Assembly: GCA_014825775.1 (NCBI GenBank)
Contig: MVAQ01000058.1
Coordinates: 1 to 64,000, forward strand
Origin: Krasilnikovozyma curviuscula
Lineage: Eukaryota > Basidiomycota > Tremellomycetes > Cystofilobasidiales > Mrakiaceae
Direction of reading: 5' to 3'
DNA: 64,000 bases
Shown: positions 12,096 to 23,984 of the stretch, piece after piece
Position numbering within the stretch: position 1 is the first letter of the stretch
How the letters are laid out: each line of letters starts with the position of its first letter
Notes under the pieces: model-generated
The model's input: the letters and a program-made list of their open reading frames with translations, nothing else
What the model was told of the DNA's origin: nothing
Database searches by the model: none
Made by a program: the position numbers and the translations under genes

Positions 12096-13792
12096 AACGC
12101 TTCGTGCTCTCTCCCAACGACCGATCTTTCAAGCCTTGTAGATAACTGATGTGGGTGTGATAAATCTTTTAAAGAAACATTCAGTTGGCAATTTCAGTGG
12201 CTGAGGTCTGATCGACCACGATCGAGGAGTGTGCACCATCAAAGGGACGACGCAATGAAAATCAAAACAAAGGACAACCTGATACCTGTTCTGATGGAAG
12301 GACACTGAAATTCTCTTTCTTCTTCTTTAACCGCTGTCATCTACCATTACTACACCCTGCTTACTTTCCCAACGAATCCCACTGAACGTTGCTCGGAAGA
12401 TCTTCTTAGATCTTGCCAAACCATCCACAACACTGCCCATTATCTTCTCCTGTCGTTGAAGAGGTCCTATAACACCAGTTTCATCCTTTTCTCTGTCAGA
12501 GAAGAATCTTTATTAGCTCTTATAAGAGAAGAAGTTGGTTCAGCTTCACCTCGACTGAAGCTATCATCGATTTTAAACCCATTACCACAGGACCGAGAAG
12601 CCTATCAGAGATTTGTTTCTACCATTTAGCAGTAGCTCTGGCTAAGCTTACCTTCCATTGCTCTGTTTCAACTGATATACAATCCTGTCTTTTTGTTGGT
12701 TAACCGTGGACAAAATTGCCAGCTAGAATAAACTCTCTTAAAGAATCCACTCCTATTTTGGTCAATCATGAGCTCAGATGTGCACCAGTGGCAGCTTCGA
12801 GCAGTAGAATAGAAAAGCCATACACCCCAGAGATGATTACTTGTATCACGTTATTCACCATCTAGAACACCTGGTTGTGAGTCAGCTGCGTCGACCCCTT
12901 TGGTAAACCTGCAAGGTACCGGATGAAGATTGGATTTCGGCGGTCATCTCGCAGAAGTGGAGTGCTACCATGTGTTTCCAAAATCTTGAAGACCTACGTG
13001 AGTATCCTCCTGAACATGCTAGGGCTGAAGGGGGGATGGCAGGACAAATCTGGTTATTCACTGTTCTTGCTTGAGATGCAGAGAAACTCCGTGTTCAACT
13101 GAGTATCACCTCGACTTAACTGTGTCTTCGAATCATTTTGTCTCGAGTAATCTAAATCCAGCCTCCAGTCCCGACCAGGGATCGTGGTGGTTTGGCAACA
13201 ACTCTGACAAACGTACGAAATCTCGATTAACAACAATACTACCAGCTACTTGAACAGCAGCATCTGAAGCCTACTTCCAGCACCCCACCGGTGAAAGGAG
13301 TTACCACTACTTCAATCGTTCGTAACCAACTTTTTGAGGACCGTCGAACAAATTTCAACTGTTCTCATTTGCTAGTCCATTCATCATAACCTTCAATCCA
13401 GCGACCCCCCAATCGATCCTCTTCATCTTCATCAACATCCTCGACATGATCTACACAAGAAGCAGTCGTAGCCAAAAGGAAGTGGAAATGACAGTGACAG
13501 AAGTGAAGGAAGCAATGATGAAGAAGCTGTGGTTAAGGGAATGAGGTAGTGGACAATTCTGCTCTGGCGCTGAAAGCATGTTCGTTTGTAGGCTGCAAGG
13601 GCCAAGAATGTAACATTATATGGTCTATCGCACTGAGATCATTATGGAAGAGGAGTTGAAAAGAGATGAAGAAATATCCATGGAAAGGCACCTTTTGCCT
13701 TTCGAACCAAGTAAAGAAAGAAGTCAGCCGTGACCAGCAGCCGCCTTGATTTTGAGTCTAAAATAAGTCTACGACACGACAGCCAGCCTAAC
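12096..13792. other. 1.7-kb gene-poor region between convergent genes
   Basis: No protein-coding gene is supported. From 12096 to about 13053 there is no ORF of 60 codons in any frame, unusual for this window. A good intron-like segment (GTGAGT at 12998 to CAG ending 13081) sits in it without a sensible reading frame around it. It may hold long 3' UTRs or a spliced non-coding RNA. Confidence 0.4.
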
Positions 13793-15526
13793 TTAAGCCC
13801 CAACAAAAGCTCGAACGTAGTCGGCGAACGCAACCTGGAACGTGACAAAGAGTAAGTTCATGGCGAAGTTTGTCTACAGAGTGGAAAGTTGTCTTGACTC
13901 ACCATGCAGACGGTCTGCCAGATACCCAAACCAATTCTAGGAACAACACCTCTGTAGAGACCTTTGATTCCGTTTTCTCTGTAGACGTATTCCAAGGTGT
14001 TGAAGACAGTCTTTTTTGCTGGTCGAACAAGGCCTTCCTTAGGAGCAACCATGGATTGCATCTTCAACGAAACGAGAAATGTTAGCTTCCAGCATTACAT
14101 AGCGAAGGATCTCCTATAATGCTCACCTCTACACGGACAACCTCTATAGGCTGGTTCCAAACAGCGAGAGCACCACCAATAGAAGAGGAGAGGATCTTAT
14201 CGAACGCGCCGAGCTTTTCTTCTGCCTTGATACCTCTAAATTGTCTGAGCTGGCCTTCAGCGAAACGAGCGAGACCGATTCTATTCAACGTCAAGGCAAG
14301 TGTCAATCGAGAGGTTCGGTGAATTCCTCTGGAAATGGCTCGGGAGAACACTAACCTGGTACCCCAATTCGTGCATTGTCGGATAGCAACAGCGTTGACA
14401 CCTTTGTTGATACCCCTGATACCATCTTTTCTGTAGATTTGCATGAAGACCTCAAATGTGCTCTGTGGCTTCAAACCAGCAGCGGCCTGCTTGTGCCTGG
14501 TGATTTCAACAGTCTTCATGCAAGTACAGAAACCTTCAGGAAGACGCAACAAGTTCGATCAGAAACGCGTACTCAAAGCTTAGAAACAGGCATGAAGAAC
14601 GAGAAACGCACCAACTGTGGCGTAAGCTTGAGCGATACCACCACCCATACCACCCAAAAGACCGCTGACTCCAGGTGAGAGACCTAGCGACTTGGTTCCA
14701 TTTTCAATTTCAGCAGCAGTGAAAAGCAAGACAGCTCCCTTGGTGGAGGCTTCAATCCAAGCCTAGCGAAGATCACGGAATGAAGCAGTCAGTAGCAGCG
14801 GCAAGGCTGGGTGGGGTATCGAGGCGGTAGAGGAAGGAAGGAACTCACCCATGGTATCAGTCCTTGGTAGAAGCCAGTGACACCTCCTCTTGACCAGACA
14901 GTGCTGATAGCTTGAGGCATGGTTTGCGAACGGTTGGCAGCCATTTGGGTCTTCAGCACCTCCAGAGGCTGACCAAGAGTCGTGACCTGCAACCCATCCA
15001 GCCAACAATAGAAGAGAGATAAAAAGTTAGTTTCAAGTTCAGATCTGTTCTTCAACTAAGGACAGTTAATTACCTAGTCATTGAACGTGGCGGATGAATG
15101 GGACGCAAAGAAAGAGATGGGGTTAGAAATTTGGTGCTCGGCCAGCTCTCAAAACTGCTCAGCTTTAGTTGTGAGTAAATATATATACCTCCTATAGACC
15201 GAAGTGAAAAGTCCGAAGAGGAGCAAAGAAAGAGGGAGAATCAGCACTTGTTGCTTTGAAATCGAGAAACGACACCTGCCAACTGTAAAACGAGTTTACT
15301 TACGAACTATTCGGCAGAGAGCCACATTGAAACACGAGCATTGGCAAAGAAAGAGAGCCAAGTAGTAGCCAGGTCGCATATACAAGCAGTAATCAGATGA
15401 TACGTAACATTGTCAGCTCGTTTTTTGTTTCCCCAATTATTTTCTTGGACCGAGGAAACTGACCATGTTCATGACGGCACCAACCATGAGGTTGGAGTAG
15501 GAAACCTCTTTTCCAGCTGGAGCCAT
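13793..15526 (-). CDS. YHM2: Mitochondrial citrate/2-oxoglutarate carrier (Yhm2 type)
   Basis: Inner-membrane SLC25-family carrier exchanging citrate for 2-oxoglutarate, linked to cytosolic NADPH supply. Exon 1 (ATG at 15526) encodes [18 protein letters not shown] and ends with ATG before GTCAGT. The body contains [87 protein letters not shown] and [19 protein letters not shown]. The end is [13 protein letters not shown] with TAA at 13793-13795. About 305 residues, as in the family. These are the Yhm2-specific variants of the PX(D/E)XX(K/R) carrier repeats. Two residues between exon 1 and VTTLG appear to come from two 3-nt micro-exons. The 5' UTR also looks spliced. Confidence 0.93.
15189..15191 (-). 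other. Candidate 3-nt micro-exon (Glu) of YHM2
   Basis: On the minus strand GAG is bounded by GGTCTATAG and GTATATATAT, with a CTGAT branch-like site and a pyrimidine tract upstream. With the first micro-exon it restores [14 protein letters not shown], the conserved spacing of Yhm2 proteins. Confidence 0.5.
15304..15306 (-). other. Candidate 3-nt micro-exon (Phe) of YHM2
   Basis: On the minus strand TTC is bounded by GAATAG upstream and GTAAGTAAAC downstream. It lies in the long intron after exon 1 and would add Phe in phase 0. Confidence 0.5.
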
Positions 15527-16172
15527 TTCTAACCAAGTTCTACAGCTGAAGAAACGAGAAGAGAGGAAAAAGCAGGGATGGAGTTGGCGGTCAGAAATCG
15601 AACCATCTCCGTGCAACCATTGGTGGGGCAACAGCCATAGTGCCACCTGAAATACTGCGAATTCTGGATATGTCCCAGCAATATACTTACCTGACAGCAC
15701 TGCTGGTGGTTATAGGTCTACTTTGATGTCTTCAAAGCAGCTAGATCTTGTCGGCTTTCGCTTGCGAATAGAATCGGTTGAGGCACCGAGCAAACGCGTA
15801 TTAGAAAAAAAATTAAACAAACGCGCTCCTGTGGACTCACCTGCAGAAACAAAACAGTCCATTCTCAGAAACACCTTTAGATTGGATCTATAGACCGTGT
15901 ACATCTTTTTTGTTCGTCTAAGAGCGACTTTGCTGAGTGCCACAAATGCGTTGCCTCGATCACGTCGATTGAAAATGCTGGGGCGCGATCACCCAGACCG
16001 CTTTCCTCTGTTCGACGGCAAATCCACCAGAGAAACACATCGAATCGATGCAGTCAGATGTTACGAAAGAGTTAAAGAGTCCCTTCTATTATCGAAGCTA
16101 TCTAATTTTGAAGGACCAGCTCTTCTGCGCTGTTTTCCGTCCCGCTAATGACGCTACACCCACGCACCCAAA
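15527..16172. other. Intergenic: YHM2 5' region and DPBB gene 3' end
   Basis: Both neighbours are minus-strand. On the minus strand TGTCAG/GTAAGTATATTGC (near 15690) and CTGCAG/GTGAGT (near 15838) look like splice sites, suggesting a spliced YHM2 leader. A small minus ORF from 15943 (MALSKVALRRTKK) resembles nothing I know and is probably leader sequence. Confidence 0.35.
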
Positions 16173-17407
16173 TCACTGACAGTTATCGTTTCCAACGCAG
16201 ATAATGTTGCCAAAGTCGACCACCATAGAAGCTAGCATCTCCAAATTGCCTGAGTCTGAGGTGGTAGATGTGGACGTAGTAACCGCGACGGCTGAAGCCA
16301 CCGTTGTTGTAGCGATTTTGCCAGCTGAATCTGTGAGAGTCTCAACTGCAACAGTGGTACTCCATGAAACGGTAGCGTTGGACGTGTAGTTGTATCCTGA
16401 TGAAGCTGCTGAGTAATAGGCCGAAGAATACGCAGATGCGATGCTTGACGAAGATGATGATGGAGAAGCTGATGAACTGGTCGAAGAAGTCGTAGAAGAG
16501 GTCGAGGTGGTAGGGGGGGTATACACTGAGGTAGATGTAGTAGTTGTTTTGTGATGTGTTGTGGATGTGGTCGTAGGGGTCCAAGCTGTAGTTGAGGTTG
16601 TCGGCGCCTGTTAACAAGAACCGTGTGTTCGTCAGTCACGAGAGGAACAGCCCAAACTTCTCGTGAAATGATAGTAGATAACGAACCTGCCATTGTTCAG
16701 TACTAGTGGTAGTTGCTTGATCTTCCCATTGAGTCGTCGAGGTGGTTGCTTCCCACGTGGTTGATGTCGTTGTGGTACCAGATGAAGAGGAGTCGACGTA
16801 TTCCCATTCACCATAGATAACTCCAGTGTCTAGAAGAAATACAGTCAACACTCCCTGTTTCTTCAAAAGATTCTATTGCAGAACACTCACCGAGTGTCGC
16901 AAAGTACTGGAAGAGCCCCTCAGATAAATCCAATCCCCCGTAGGGACATCCCGGACATTCGTCCTTTGTAAACGAAAGATATAGTGAGAAAACCCAAATC
17001 GCTGGAAGGGAAGGAAGCATGCTTACCTGGATCGTCGCGGTCGTACTCAAACTGCCGTAAGTGATTGTAATCTCAAGACCGCAAAGCGAGTCGCTGTACT
17101 GATCTTCATTCATTGCGACAGTGTAAGCCGAGTTGTAATTGAAGTTCCCGCAAGCACCGTCGCCAGTTTCAGTGCTATAGACGTAGTAAAGCGGCGCATT
17201 AGGGAGCTGTCTGCGCAGTTTCACGATTTTGGGTAGGGGCAACACGTACTCGTAGTATGTAAACCTAGCATCGGAAGTTCTCTTTGTAACGCTCTTTGAA
17301 GTGGTGTTTGCGAAGTTGAATCGGTGAGGAAGTGACTGGCGTTTGGGTCCGTGTTCTGCTGAAGCGACAGCTGCGAGCAACAGCGGAATGGAAAGGAGGT
17401 AATGCAT
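16173..17407 (-). CDS. Secreted double-psi beta-barrel (expansin/RlpA-like) protein with Ser/Thr-rich tail
   Basis: Predicted secreted protein of unknown substrate. The signal peptide is MHYLLSIPLLLAAVASA. A double-psi beta-barrel domain follows: TGDGACGNFN, AYTVAMNEDQYSDSLCGLEI and, after an intron, DECPGCPYGGLDLSEGLFQY, then GVIYGEWEYV. The Cys pattern and the LDLS motif are those of fungal expansin-like or barwin-like proteins. The rest, about 170 residues, is Thr/Ser-rich and likely heavily O-glycosylated. The C-terminus SGNLEMLASMVVDFGNIICV carries no clear GPI signal. Four exons; TGA at 16173-16175. Fungal relatives act at the cell wall or in secreted carbohydrate contexts, but activity cannot be inferred. 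Confidence 0.78.
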
Positions 17408-17882
17408 TGATGCGTGCGAGCTAGAATTAGAAAGTTGTATTGTCGATAGCCAGTGCTAATGTTAAATGAGTGTGAATACGTATGTTGAAAGGATTGTGTA
17501 ACCCTCTGTTGAACAGAGAGAGCTAAGAAAGAAAGAAAGTTGAGTCTGGAGAGATATGGGCTTTGAGTCACTGGTGGAAGTTGATGGGGACGTTCCTCGA
17601 AAAACAAAAGGTTGAGTCGCTGTGAAAGAGATGAAAAGGGGGTTGTCTGCATCCCAGAAGTCACGACGCTGTGGCCTTCACAAAAATAACCACGCCTCAA
17701 GCTGCGCCGCAAACCATCACGGAGGAGACAAAACAACAAAGCGTTCTTTTAAGCTGCATTCATCATCATTGGCATTTAAAAGCTAGCGTTCAGAATTAAA
17801 TTACTTTGCCATCCCAGAAGATGATGTTACGTTCTGGTTATATTTTCCATCTGTACCGGTGCCTGCAACCGCCGCTGACTTG
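17408..17882. other. Intergenic: promoter of the DPBB gene
   Basis: 475 nt between the DPBB start and the methyltransferase stop, both on the minus strand. It holds the DPBB promoter and the methyltransferase 3' UTR. Nothing else is recognisable. Confidence 0.4.
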
Positions 17883-20800
17883 TTACAGGCCGCCGCTCAT
17901 GAAACTATGACCTTGACAACGGCTGTTCTGACATTTACACTTCTCTTCAAGATTACTTGATAACTTGTTGTCTCCAAGCCTTGAGGAGTACTTGATGATT
18001 CCATCACGTAAGCGCCCTCCTGGTTTTGCTTTGGGAAGCTTCAAGATCGAGCAAGCGACAGTCAACGAACACTTTTCACAAGAGAGTCAAATAAAAAATG
18101 ATACATACTTTACGTCCACGGAACTCATCCAGAATAGAGTTGTTGGGGTTGTACGAGTACGTCAGCTCTTCCTGGTGCATCACGTCGCGTCGAGTGAAGA
18201 AAGCTATGGCAGGCTTGTCCAACGAGTAGTCTTTACACCAAATAGGGCTACAGGGAGAGCAAAAGTATGAATCTTATTAGCTTTGCGGAAAAGCCCAAAA
18301 TATTTAGTGGATACGCGCACCTGTAGTCCAAGTTGGGATTACAAGAGTGGTTGAGGTATCTCGTGAAGTTGCCAGCTTTAGAGGAGTCAATGGTGTATGT
18401 CGATTCAAAGCCTTCTATAGGAAGATCCGATTGGAGGTCAAGGTCTTCTAGTCCATTAGGCAGCCTGGTGTCGTCATCGTCAACGGGTGAGGTCGCCGGA
18501 AGAGGTGGGAAGCGCCGCGAGTCGATATCGAAGAGGTAAGAGCGACCTCGAGTTCTAGCTTGTCTATCGGGGAACCCATAGATTCGACTCAAATCAGTAT
18601 TTTCTTTGATTCCCAAATGACGAGAAAGACGGAGACATTACTCACTCGAGTCTCTGCTGAGTGTCGTTTGTCAAAACAAGTTCCTGAAAATTGATATTGG
18701 TCAGAGTTGCTACAGGCAGATGATATAGAGATAGCCCTTACACCGTGAAGAAAGCCAATGAAAGTTCCAGCCGGTATTTTGTCCTTGGAACGGAAGCCTG
18801 ATTTACAGACAGGAAAAATCAATCAAAAGTAACAACGACAGAAGACGCATAACAAGGACACACCCCAACCTGTTTTACGCGTCCAGACGAGCTGAATATG
18901 AGGATATCTACCACGTTGAGAAACCTGACAGAAAATAATATGTAAGATTCTGGTCGACGTCGGCTAAAGCGAGAGTATTTACTCACACGATTGGGGCAAT
19001 CCTCGCTACATCCACACTGGTCACTGCACTCCCAGATCGCGCTGTTGCTGTACCTTCTTCTACCAGAATAGTCATCATACGCAAAGCCACTTTTCACACC
19101 TTCCGGATGCAAGAAAGACTGGATCTTGAGGCAACGACAGGTCGACTCCGGTGACGAGCTGCAAGGGCCAACGCATCCACAACCTGATTGCTTCTTCGGG
19201 CGTGGGACATCTTTGCCGTACAGCAGGCGAGAAATGTATGTGGATTCGAATGGCGGACATGGTGGGAGACGAGACTCGTCGGCAAGGGATATGTCACCAC
19301 TGAGTCAGACCAAAAAAAAGTGAGCTCCTCCTCCTTCACTACAAAACAACTCAGCGCTTTACGTACTTCCAAACTTCATCAAGTGACCCTTCTACGACTT
19401 GTGCCAAAAACAACCCGCCTCTTGAGTCATTTTTATTCATAAACTTCGGCTCAGAATTAACGGCGTCGATGAAAGACGTTTCAATCATTTCGGCATCACA
19501 TCTGAACGCTGGTGCCGAGGATGAGGTTGCAGTTTTCAAGGAGGTTGCTTTCGTTGTTGATAGTGTTATAGATCCGAGGGAAAGTTTCGGAGGTCTTGTA
19601 TTCGTGACTGGTTTTGACTTGAATTTTTTTATTTGAGATGTTGAAAGCGGAGCAGGAGAGGCGGGACGAGAAACGTTTTGGGAGACAGGAGGTTCATCAT
19701 CGAACTGCAGCAACTCCACATCCACTGCGAGTTCATCCTGATTTTGATAAACATATGTCAGGGCTTTTCGATGGTCCATATTCAATGAGAAACGTAGGAC
19801 AAAGGCCTAGATGATTACCTGTATCTGAACCTCATCGGGTTCACTGTCACTCAGAGCATCGTCGATGATGGGCTGACCTTCATACCTTTCCAAAATCAAC
19901 TCATCACCAACGATCTGATCGTTTCCATCGTTCTCATCGTTCTCAATATGCGCCATCTCGACGTCCCCCGCATCCAGCAGTCCATTGCCAACGTTCTTAC
20001 TCACCGCAGCCAGTACTGAAAAAGGACCACCGCGAACATCAACTTTGATACTATCAATGGCGGAAATTACCGAGACATCACTCCTTGTCTCGCCTGGCTC
20101 CACGGCAGTAAATAGCGGCGGTGAAATGCTTGATCTAACTGGTCCGTGGTTGACGGCTGCAGAAGGCAGAGCAGAACCTACCCTTGACTGAGATGACGGT
20201 GCTAGATGTAAAACTCCAGTCCCAAGAGCTGCAGAAGGGACCAAGCCGATGGTACCATGGCCAGTCGAGGTGAAGGTAGGTGTCACTTCCGAGGTGGCAT
20301 CTGGTGGACGTGAGGAGCTTCTCAGAGGCGGACTGTTCGAATTTAATCTGGTAATGGATGGTTCGGATGACAAAACTACCTTTGTAGAAGTCGGCTGCTG
20401 TGGCGGTGTCAGTCTGACCTTCGGTAAGGTTGAGATTGGAACTTGTTTCAAAGTAGCTGCTGATGGAGGAAGACCACTAAATGATAACGGTTTGGATGAT
20501 GAAGCGGAAGCTGGAGATTGATCTAGCAATAAATTCTTCCTTTGGCCCGATGATGACGCTGCCGATGTCGGCGTTGACGATGGTTTCGACAGCAACTTTT
20601 CTTTCAAAACAACATCATCTTGAAGCGCCTTCGCCATCATTTCTTTTCCGATGACATTCCCAATATCTTCCTGCTCGTCATCACTCTCTAACAAGTAAGC
20701 TGGTTCTTCTTGGGTACCTTTCCCCATAGTCACCAGTCCACCTTTCCTACTAGGCGGCGAGGGTTTTGAGATTGGACGAGATTTGTCTTGCGTCGAAAGC

Positions 20801-22448
20801 ACCGACGAAGACGTGGACGGAGAATTCTGCTTCTGACTTGCATTGTTCATGGATGATTTGGAACTTGAGGGTGAATTAGTATTTGATTGTACTGGGTGAA
20901 ACGAGATTGGCTTAGAAGGGCCTGACGTTGAGGGTGAAGTGACCATTTTATTGGTTAATTGCTGAGACTGGGTTGACAAGTTATTAGAAGTTAACGAAGA
21001 AGACGCAGTCTTCAAATCTGCTGGTTGTGGTGGGGGGCTGGCCCTTTGCGGCAACGCAATGGTAATTTCTTCGCGTGAAGGACAAAACTCCGCGCCATGT
21101 TGACTCGCACTAGGTCCGCCTGCACCACTAAATGTGACATCCCCTACTCTCTGCTTCTTCTGAGGGATCTGTTGCTGTAGCGTAGGAGTTAAAGATGATG
21201 ACAGCGCTGACCGTTTTCTGTTCTCGCTCAGTACATCTTTCCCTTTACCCTTCCAGGCCTGTCCTAACGGCCTCGCACCTTCCCGCTCCATCTGTTCCCT
21301 GACTCTTCTCGCTGCATCAGATTCTTTCTTCAACGATGCAGGCGCTGATGCAAGGTTGCTGGTACTGTCCTGGCTTGACGCGTAGGAGGAAGTCACAGGC
21401 GCAGGTGGTAGCAAGACCAGGGTGTCGTCTGGGTTGGTTGAAGACGTAAAGGAAGTTCTAAAGGTAAGGTTGGGTGTTGAAGAAGGCGGTGGGGTAGATT
21501 TTGTTGCAGATACTTGAGGAGCAGGGTTATTTGTGGGAAGTGAAGCAGCGATTACTGTGCCTGACCGATTCGTAGGTGGTGTTGAGCGACGAGCCATAGT
21601 TTTACCATCAAATTGTTGAACCTTGGACTTCTTCGTTGTTGTCGATTCCGGTAGCGATTTTGCGACAGAAGCTGAGATCGATGCTGATGGCTGGTAATGG
21701 AGGATCGACGTGTCTCCGTCATCAGACTGACCGTACCCTTCTCCAACCTGTTGCTTTCCACGTGTGAATCCCAATATACCTTCCATGTCACCTCCGGCAG
21801 GCGCCAAATCAGGAGTCAATGACTTGGTCGACCTCGCAGTCGATGAGGGATGCCGGTGTTTCTTCTTGTGGCTACCTGACGTTAACGACGGAGAGTTCAA
21901 AACTAGTTCTAGGTGGTGCTTGGGATATCGATATGATGATGTTGAGCCTGCAACGGGTATTCCTTTGGGGCGAGAGTGAAATGAGCGCTTTCGTCGATCT
22001 TCGAGAAACTGAATAACCTCAAACGACACAGAAGAATCAGCTCCTCACCTATTGGAATGCCACCTGAAGAAGACGGTCGAATGGTGCCTGGGTGTCGGGG
22101 TGAAGCTGTATCTTGTTTAAACAGGAGCACAATGTGAGAAATGACCCTTCATCGGTCATTCTTCTTCTACGGGCCCTTTGACGGTGAAATAGACATACAA
22201 GCATGTAGATTAGGGCCTGATATCATCAAGTATAATACGAGTCAAAACCGACTGTCTAACAAGTGGCAGTATTCGAAAGGAGACTCCTCACCTTGGGATC
22301 CACCATCGTAGTTGACTTTTCTGACTCTATTGTTAACGGAAGTCGACAGCCTATTCAATGCATTTCCAATTTGTTGACTGTTGCCCCTACCAGCACTATC
22401 ATTTGTCGTCGCTGGTGCTTCAGCTTTGGAGGTGTCGTCGGACGACAT
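17883..22448 (-). CDS. CLR4: SUV39/Clr4-type histone H3K9 methyltransferase (pre-SET, SET, post-SET)
   Basis: Nuclear SET-domain lysine methyltransferase. Start ATG at 22448 (MSSDDTSKAEAPATTNDSAG). A very long low-complexity region (about 19810-21980) is Ser/Pro/Thr-rich with no recognised domain; I see no chromodomain. The pre-SET domain has nine cysteines: CGCVGPC, CRCLKIQ and WECSDQCGCSEDCPNRV (19000-19200). The SET domain has DKIPAGTFIGFLHGELV, GNFTRYLNHSCNPNLDY (AdoMet and catalytic motif) and FFTRRDVMHQEELTYSYN. The post-SET motif CKCQNSRCQG is in the last exon, with TAA at 17883-17885. Cysteine-rich pre- and post-SET domains point to the SUV39/G9a class acting on H3K9. About 1,250 residues, much longer than typical Clr4 proteins. 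The catalytic part is split by several short introns. Confidence 0.87.
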
Positions 22449-22807
22449 TACTGAGAAACCTGACCGACACCTTCATCGGCAAAGTACACTGACAATCTCT
22501 TTTGACAAGCAAAGAAACACCTTCGCTCGCTCTCTCAGCGTTTGTCAAGAAGGATATGACAGAGTGCTGTTCTTGAATGTTGAGAAGGAACAGCAAGCCC
22601 CAAGCAGCGCGACCTGGATTTTCTGTGCTACGGACAATTTTGCTTCAAACTAGCTTCTCAGAGTATTTGACGAGTAGTAAAATCATTATACAGTGTAGCC
22701 GAGTATCCATACGAATTAATCGCATCTGTGGGCGAACTAGCACTTTAACTCCTTCTCTATATACTTGTCCAATACGCCGTCAATAACAGCTGCGTCTGCA
22801 AAGTCTC
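22449..22807. other. Intergenic: methyltransferase promoter, FIS1 3' end
   Basis: 359 nt between two minus-strand genes. ORFs on the plus strand here have no recognisable content. Confidence 0.4.
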
Positions 22808-23765
22808 CTACTTTTTACTCTTTGAAGCCCTCATAATTCCAGCTGTCGCGATTCCGATGAGCGCGACTGCTGATGTTGCGATTGCAATTCCGATGTAGCC
22901 CTCTGTGAATTTGATGACGTGCGGCGTCGGCAACGGAGAGGGAGCATAGGAAAGACGTAAGAGTAAAAAGGGAAGGAAGAAGAAAAAAAGGAAGAAACAT
23001 TAAATTAGCTCAAAAACGCTGAGAGCTGGAGGCTCTGGGTATCGATCATAAGCGAAGCTTGCTCTAACCTTTGGCGACACCTCGTTCAATCAGCTGGTTC
23101 AGGCTCTGGGCCTGCATGTTGTTCGGCTCCTTTGTCAGCAGAAGATCTAGAAAGAATAGAAGATCGAGCGAGCCGACAGCGAGTTAGCCAGCTGTCGGAT
23201 GGAAGGAAGTGTTAGCGGGCGTGGAGCGACTCTCACCATTAAACTTCCTGGCGTACTCCCAATTTCCGAGCTTGTAGTAACCTAATGCCAAGTAGTACAG
23301 ACATTCTCTTCGACGAGATGGTTCTGCCGAATAGATTTCTACATCGAAGTGGACAAGGCATCAGTCAGAAGTTCAGAAAGAAACCGGTATACACCCTCGC
23401 TCTCTTTCGTCATAGTTGACTCCTTAATAAATCCTCGATCCCCATATCCGTATTCTCTTGCATTCTTCCGCGGCCCAGCCTTGAACTGGAGACGCACCTT
23501 GTAATAGCTTAACGCCTTCCTGTTGGAGATCTTTTCTCGGGGCTTTCACACAACCTTCAGACAATCACAACGGAATTGAAGTTAGACGAAGTTGTATCTG
23601 TACAGCAAGATGATGCTGGATCTTACCCCAGGCATAGTTGAATTTGGATTGGACAGTGACGTGACCTGCTTCCTTCTCTTTGTTAAACTGGAGTTTCAGG
23701 ATTTCGAGCTCTTGATACGACAGTGACTGTTCAGCATCGGCAGCGTACGGTAAATCTGTAGCCAT
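22808..23765 (-). CDS. FIS1: Mitochondrial/peroxisomal fission protein Fis1
   Basis: Tail-anchored outer-membrane adaptor that recruits the dynamin fission machinery to mitochondria and peroxisomes. The start at 23765 gives [20 protein letters not shown]. An upstream in-frame extension would run into the divergent gene and is not used. The TPR-like core reads [14 protein letters not shown], then [20 protein letters not shown] and [20 protein letters not shown]. The last exon gives a transmembrane tail ([20 protein letters not shown]) followed by the basic RASKSKK and TAG at 22808-22810. About 155 residues, the family's usual size. At least three short introns with 5' GTRNGT. Confidence 0.93.
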
Positions 23766-23984
23766 TTCTTCTAATAGACTAGGGTTTGGGATTTCAAATG
23801 TATTCGTTGGGGAGCGAAAGCAATACAAGACACAGTCGTGGACAGCAGCTTGCTCAGTTGTTCCGCCACAGAAGTAGCGCATCGCTTCGACCAGCTTCAG
23901 CTGGTACCCTCTCCTCTCGTCCCTCAAACGGAGGTACAGCAGGACATCCCGGTAGCAGGTCATTCTTATTCAAAGGTACCTAGT

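Noticed and set aside
15710..15943. Minus-strand 77-codon ORF starting MALSKVALRR upstream of YHM2
   Set aside because: No family resemblance, and splice-like sites run through it; more likely YHM2 leader sequence.
19985..20521. Plus-strand ORFs inside the methyltransferase low-complexity region
   Set aside because: Antisense shadows of a Ser/Thr-rich coding exon; no recognisable content.
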